The notes beneath the pieces are model-generated. The model saw only the letters and a list, made by a program, of their open reading frames with translations. It was not told where the DNA came from and searched no databases. DNA of 64,000 bases from Candidatus Villigracilis proximus. Lineage in GTDB: Bacteria; Chloroflexota; Anaerolineae; Anaerolineales; Villigracilaceae. Shown piece after piece: positions 60,701 to 64,000 of the stretch. The translations under genes were made by a program, and so were the position numbers. Location: positions 89,688 to 153,687 of the forward strand of contig JADKBB010000005.1 in assembly GCA_016715195.1 (NCBI GenBank). The letters run 5' to 3'. The stretch's first letter is position 1; every line of letters starts with the position of its first letter.

Positions 60701-63639
60701 CCTGCTCATCTTTTTGCTGCACGCTATACCAGCGCCGCTCAACAAAACTGACAGAGATATTTTGCTCTGCAACAGGCTGTGCCTCCCAATCCAATACAGC
60801 CACATTGAAAGGCTGTGATTCACCTTGTGTGCCGATATATCGCTCAGAGCGGATGCCCGCATAGACTTCGCTTTGATGCACCACCACGCTCGTCCCGCCG
60901 CTGACTTCGTTTCCAGCCACGTCTGTCACATTGGCATGGATCCCCATCTGCTGGCTGACCTTGTTTTCGCCAGCCTCAAATGTTTCAGAAAAATCAAGAT
61001 GACCATTTTCGTCAGTCACGCCTTCTTTTTCTTCCTGTACGTCAATGTTCGCGCGTTTTTGCGGCGACCAATACATGTCACGATCCCAATCCATGAAACT
61101 GTATTGACTATATTTTCCTGAAGGAGTGAAATAAAAGGTTGAAGATTCTACGAACCAGTTGGCTTGCGCGTTTGGCACATTGCCGCCTGAATAATAGACA
61201 GCATCCAACCCAAAGTTGACTGTCTCTCCGGCGAGAATATTTATCTTGTCAGCCGCGACGCTTACTTCGAATTCAGGCTTTTTATATTCTGCAATGTTAA
61301 AGCCGACATATCCAATAGGCGCTTCGCTTGTGCTTCCCGCATAGACATATATGCTGTACTCGCCGAGCGAAACATCTGACGCGAGTTTGACCTTGCCGCT
61401 GAAACTTCCCTGCTCGTTGATATTTACATACTCAGAGAAAATGGTTTCTCCCCATTGATCGATCACCACATAAACCTGATCGTTCTCCGGCAGAGTGTAG
61501 TGCAGGTCATCATTTTCTCGCAAAATACCTTTGAAGAATACTTCTTGATCAGGACGGTAGACCGGTCTGTCAGTATAGACATAACTAAACAATGAAGGTC
61601 CTTCACTGTAGTAATTTTGGTACAGGCCAAAATCGCTTGCAGAAACATCGCTGCCCCAATGCAGAGCAGTTAGTCCGAGATGACCGTTTCCTTCAATGCT
61701 TGCATAGTTGGCTGCCTTGATGTTGTCGAGATAGGCGATCCCATCCTTGTTTGTGGAGGTTTCTCCGATCTTTGCAAATTCATCGTTATAAAAGGTAACT
61801 TCCACATTTTGTTGGGGCGCGCCGCTTTCCAGGTCGGTGATCCACGCCAGTCCTTCGGTGGAGGTGGTCTTTAAGGTGATGTTATCGGTTGCGATTACGA
61901 ACACAAAACCCTGATAGAAATTGGCGCCATATTCCAGTGGTTTTCCCTGCACGCCAATAAAATAATATCCCGGTTCGAGTGCCTTTCCACTTTCATCGGT
62001 GAAGGAAAAATTTTCGTAGTGGATTAAATTTCTTGGGTCACTTGATTTAATCTCAAATTCACGGACGGCCTGTGCCTGTGGTTTATAGGCTGTTGGGTCA
62101 AGGTCGCCGCTCATGATACTTTTAAACGTATTTAATTCGATCTGATGAATTGAAATTTTCGCTTCTTCAAGATTGCGATGTTCGAAATAAACTTCCTGCT
62201 GTTTGAGTCCTGCCGCGCGATATACAAGCGGAGTCCACGGCAGCACGAGTCTGGCATATGGCGCGCGGTCTCCATTTTTAAATGCAAATGAAATCTCATC
62301 TCTGATCTTATTGCCATAGACATCTTCGATGCCAGGCAGTATCCGCACCACATAATCAGTGGCGGGCTGCAAGCTGTAAATATAAAGTGTCTTATCGTAC
62401 TCGTTGTAATACCATTGTTTTTGATCGGGTGCTGAAGGCGCAATATTGATGCGTCCCTTCATGCTCTCAAAGTCCATGCGAGAAGCGAAGGTGATGGAAA
62501 TTCTGTCTTTATATGTTGTGTCGCTAACATCTCCTGACGGATAGTAACTTACCACCGATGGAAAAGGTACAGTGGCAATTTGAATCGTCAGGCCTTCCTT
62601 GATGTATCCGCCATCTTCTGCCTGTGCCTGTTCTGAAACGACAAGATCATAATAACTTGCAAGTTTGTATTTCCCCTCCGGCTCAATGGTCAGTATGGTT
62701 GATGTTTCGTCCCATGAAAAAGTAACGGGGAAGGGCTCAAGTGTTTCACGGTTGGTCAATGTCACCGCATTTTCCACTCTTCTGATCCATGGTTTGAGTG
62801 AACATCACAATGAACGCCTGATCGAGCGGCACATCGGTCACTTCCTCTTTTGGATATTGCGCCCCGTTCTTTAAAGCATAATTTGAAATGATCGGACCCT
62901 GAGTCTCAAACTGCCATTGGAACGACTCTTCCAAAGCGTTGCCGTTCGTGTCCTTCAACCCCGCTTCGATCTGGACCTGATAACTGGTCCCGCTTAATAA
63001 GATTTCCTCCGGCTGAAAAACATACACTGACGAATTTACCCATTCGCCTTTGCCTTTTACTGCGGGTGTGATTTCTAAGGGCTGCGGCAGCTTGCTTTGT
63101 TCTTCCACGATCGTCACAGGTACAACCGGATGATTAAAGATGACTGTGATACTCGAAGCTGTTTCTACTTCCTGAGTGTCCTGCGCCGGGAAGACCTGTG
63201 CCACAGTCAACGCTTCGACGGTTTTGAATTCGAGTTTTATGTTTTCCTGCAGCGCCGTGCCGTCTACAGCGGCGGCTTGTGTGGAGAAGGTGGCTGTGTA
63301 GACAGTGCCAGAGTCCAACGCGGAGGCGGGGGTGAAGATAAATGTTTGAGCGTCAGACCATGTCCCTTGGCCGGGAACAGGCTCACCGTTAGGGTCAAGA
63401 AGCAAGAATGAATCGCCCGTCTTAAGTGGATCCATTTTCCGGTCAAATTTAATTTCCATTGGTGAAGATAAATCCAGTCGTTGTCCCTCAATTGGATTCT
63501 GTGCAATAATCTGCGGACCTGTCGGCTGCGATTCAACGGAAAGCGATGTGTCTTTGAAGAACGTGATTTTTATGAGCACCACGACCAATGCAATCAGCAA
63601 GATCGCGCCCACCACACGTAAAAGTTGTTTATTGTTCAT
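57727..63639 (-). pseudogene. Bacterial alpha-2-macroglobulin with thioester, broken by two small indels
   Basis: About 1970 residues once repaired. N-terminal membrane helix (LLRVVGAILLIALVVVLIKI), Ig-like (Big_5-type) and MG beta domains, bait/ANA region, then the thioester domain with CMEQ (codons 59171-59160; context DYPYLCMEQTVSRFLPN), helical TED repeats and a C-terminal MG domain. Such proteins trap attacking proteases covalently at the cell surface. Break one near 62775-62779: restoring GT turns MDQKSGK into MDQKSVENAV. Break two at 58873-58875: restoring one base after ATCCC gives NIPTLNRNDAPWQYNRQAFM. GGAGG precedes ATG 63639. In Proteobacteria the homologue usually adjoins pbpC, which here is about 6 kb away. 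Confidence 0.9.
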
Positions 63640-63656
63640 GGCCTGCCTCCAAAACG

Positions 63657-63685
63657 AGTATGCCTTTTGTAAAGAAAGATGTCAA
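63657..63685 (-). promoter_or_regulatory. Promoter of the alpha-2-macroglobulin gene
   Basis: Minus strand TTGACA (63685-63680), 17-base spacer, CATACT (63662-63657), 18 bases before ATG 63639. Confidence 0.75.
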
Positions 63686-63776
63686 GTGCCCGAAAGTTGG
63701 GTTTCATTACAAAACGAATTTTGGAGATGAGATGTTCCCGTTTTTATGGAAAAATAAATACAAAGTACTCGAAGGG

Positions 63777-63815
63777 CACTAAGGTTTTCCTTTGTGCCCT
63801 TTGTGTTTAAAGATT
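63777..63815. repeat. Second copy of the CACTAAGGTTTTCCTTTGTG repeat
   Basis: 63777-63796 is identical to 5547-5566, then diverges to CCCTTTGTGTTT. With the preceding ACTCGAAGGGCAC it forms an inverted repeat (GGGCAC with GTGCCC). Confidence 0.72.
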
Positions 63816-63820
63816 TTTGC

Positions 63821-63849
63821 TTGCCAAATCAGGTTGACGTTGGTATACT
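63821..63849 (+). promoter_or_regulatory. Promoter of the histidine leader transcript
   Basis: TTGCCA (63821-63826), 17-base spacer, TATACT (63844-63849). The leader ATG at 63860 is ten bases after the -10, so the transcript begins at or a few bases before it. Confidence 0.72.
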
Positions 63850-63859
63850 GCCAACCATT

Positions 63860-63946
63860 ATGAATTCAGTGTTTGCGCACCGCCACCATACCCATCATCA
63901 CATCCCCTTAAATGGCCGGGATATTCTTTGCGCATACCTGAAATAA
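63860..63946 (+). CDS. Histidine-rich leader peptide (his attenuation)
   Basis: 28-codon frame with six His codons within eight residues (HRHHTHHH, residues 7-14), preceded by a promoter and followed by alternative hairpins ending in a terminator at the window edge. This is the layout of a transcription-attenuation leader in which ribosomes stall when charged tRNA-His is short. The downstream histidine genes lie outside the window, so the target is inferred. The rest of the peptide is unremarkable and ends at TAA 63944-63946. Confidence 0.78.
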   Translation: MNSVFAHRHHTHHHIPLNGRDILCAYLK

Positions 63947-64000
63947 ATCCATCAGGATGAGTACCTTGTAATATCAATCCCCGGTCATTGGCCGGGATTT
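63911..64000 (+). promoter_or_regulatory. Attenuator: antiterminator segment and terminator hairpin
   Basis: GGCCGGGAT occurs twice, at 63914-63922 (inside the leader frame) and 63990-63998. Both can pair with AATCCCCGG (63976-63984). Pairing with the second copy gives a hairpin ending in a T-run at the window edge (terminator); pairing of 63911-63925 with 63970-63989 would prevent it (antiterminator). A small CCTGA/TCAGG stem lies between (63937-63956). Confidence 0.7.

Noticed and set aside
1..64000. tRNA genes, CRISPR arrays, insertion sequences
   Set aside because: Scanning the intergenic gaps by eye showed no cloverleaf, no regularly spaced repeat and no transposase frame.

Overview
The window is a bacterial chromosome segment of roughly even base composition that most likely comes from a Chloroflexota (Anaerolineae-like) organism. 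This assignment is an inference. It rests on Thr-Pro-rich linkers in surface proteins, a SEDS/FHA cell-wall cluster of actinobacterial style in an organism with no visible outer-membrane genes, a fused PurD-PurM and leaderless-looking genes. I see no IS element, CRISPR array, tRNA or rRNA.

Layout. 1-7434 (+) is a purine operon: purF (5' cut by the window), a purD-purM fusion, a stand-alone AICAR transformylase of the eukaryotic ATIC type, purN, a stand-alone IMP cyclohydrolase and purB. 7353-11313 holds an FKBP isomerase and an iron cassette (DtxR-type regulator, FeoA, a FeoB split into GTPase and membrane proteins, FeoC-like). 11343-28515 (-) is one long block for surface polysaccharide and its control: pyruvyl transferase, two large surface/membrane proteins, a PIG-V-like mannosyltransferase, GT2, GT4, a flippase, two STAS proteins, a SpoIIE phosphatase fused to an RsbW-type kinase, a receiver and a hybrid histidine kinase. 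28729-38885 carries a ferredoxin, a SEDS glycosyltransferase fused to a dead-looking PBP domain, MTA phosphorylase, two FHA proteins, a zinc-ribbon protein, two SH3 surface proteins, an A-type Fe-S carrier and a K+-independent H+-pyrophosphatase. 39083-49091 (+) is a glycan-degradation cluster (GH1, GNAT, GH127-like, GH38, Ala-tRNA(Pro) deacylase-like, GH4, BadF-type sugar kinase). 49198-63639 has PBP1C, a two-component pair, an esterase lipoprotein, a cyclic-nucleotide-domain kinase, a LysM protein, PspC, a receiver protein and a thioester alpha-2-macroglobulin. The last 180 bases hold a promoter, a histidine-rich leader peptide and an attenuator, apparently the start of a histidine operon that continues beyond the window.

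Sequence quality matters here. Six reading-frame breaks (purH N-half, GH1, GH38, PBP1C, alpha-2-macroglobulin twice) are each repaired by one or two bases, five of them in short homopolymers. This looks more like uncorrected long-read error than gene decay. Two other lesions differ: purB lacks its 3' end, and the pyruvyl transferase lacks a conserved internal segment in frame.

Points most worth following up are the His leader/attenuator, the eukaryote-like purine enzymes, the SEDS-pseudo-PBP fusion in an FHA operon, the partner-switching module inside a polysaccharide locus, -10 boxes placed exactly six bases before start codons, and a palindromic repeat lying in frame inside the GH38 gene.
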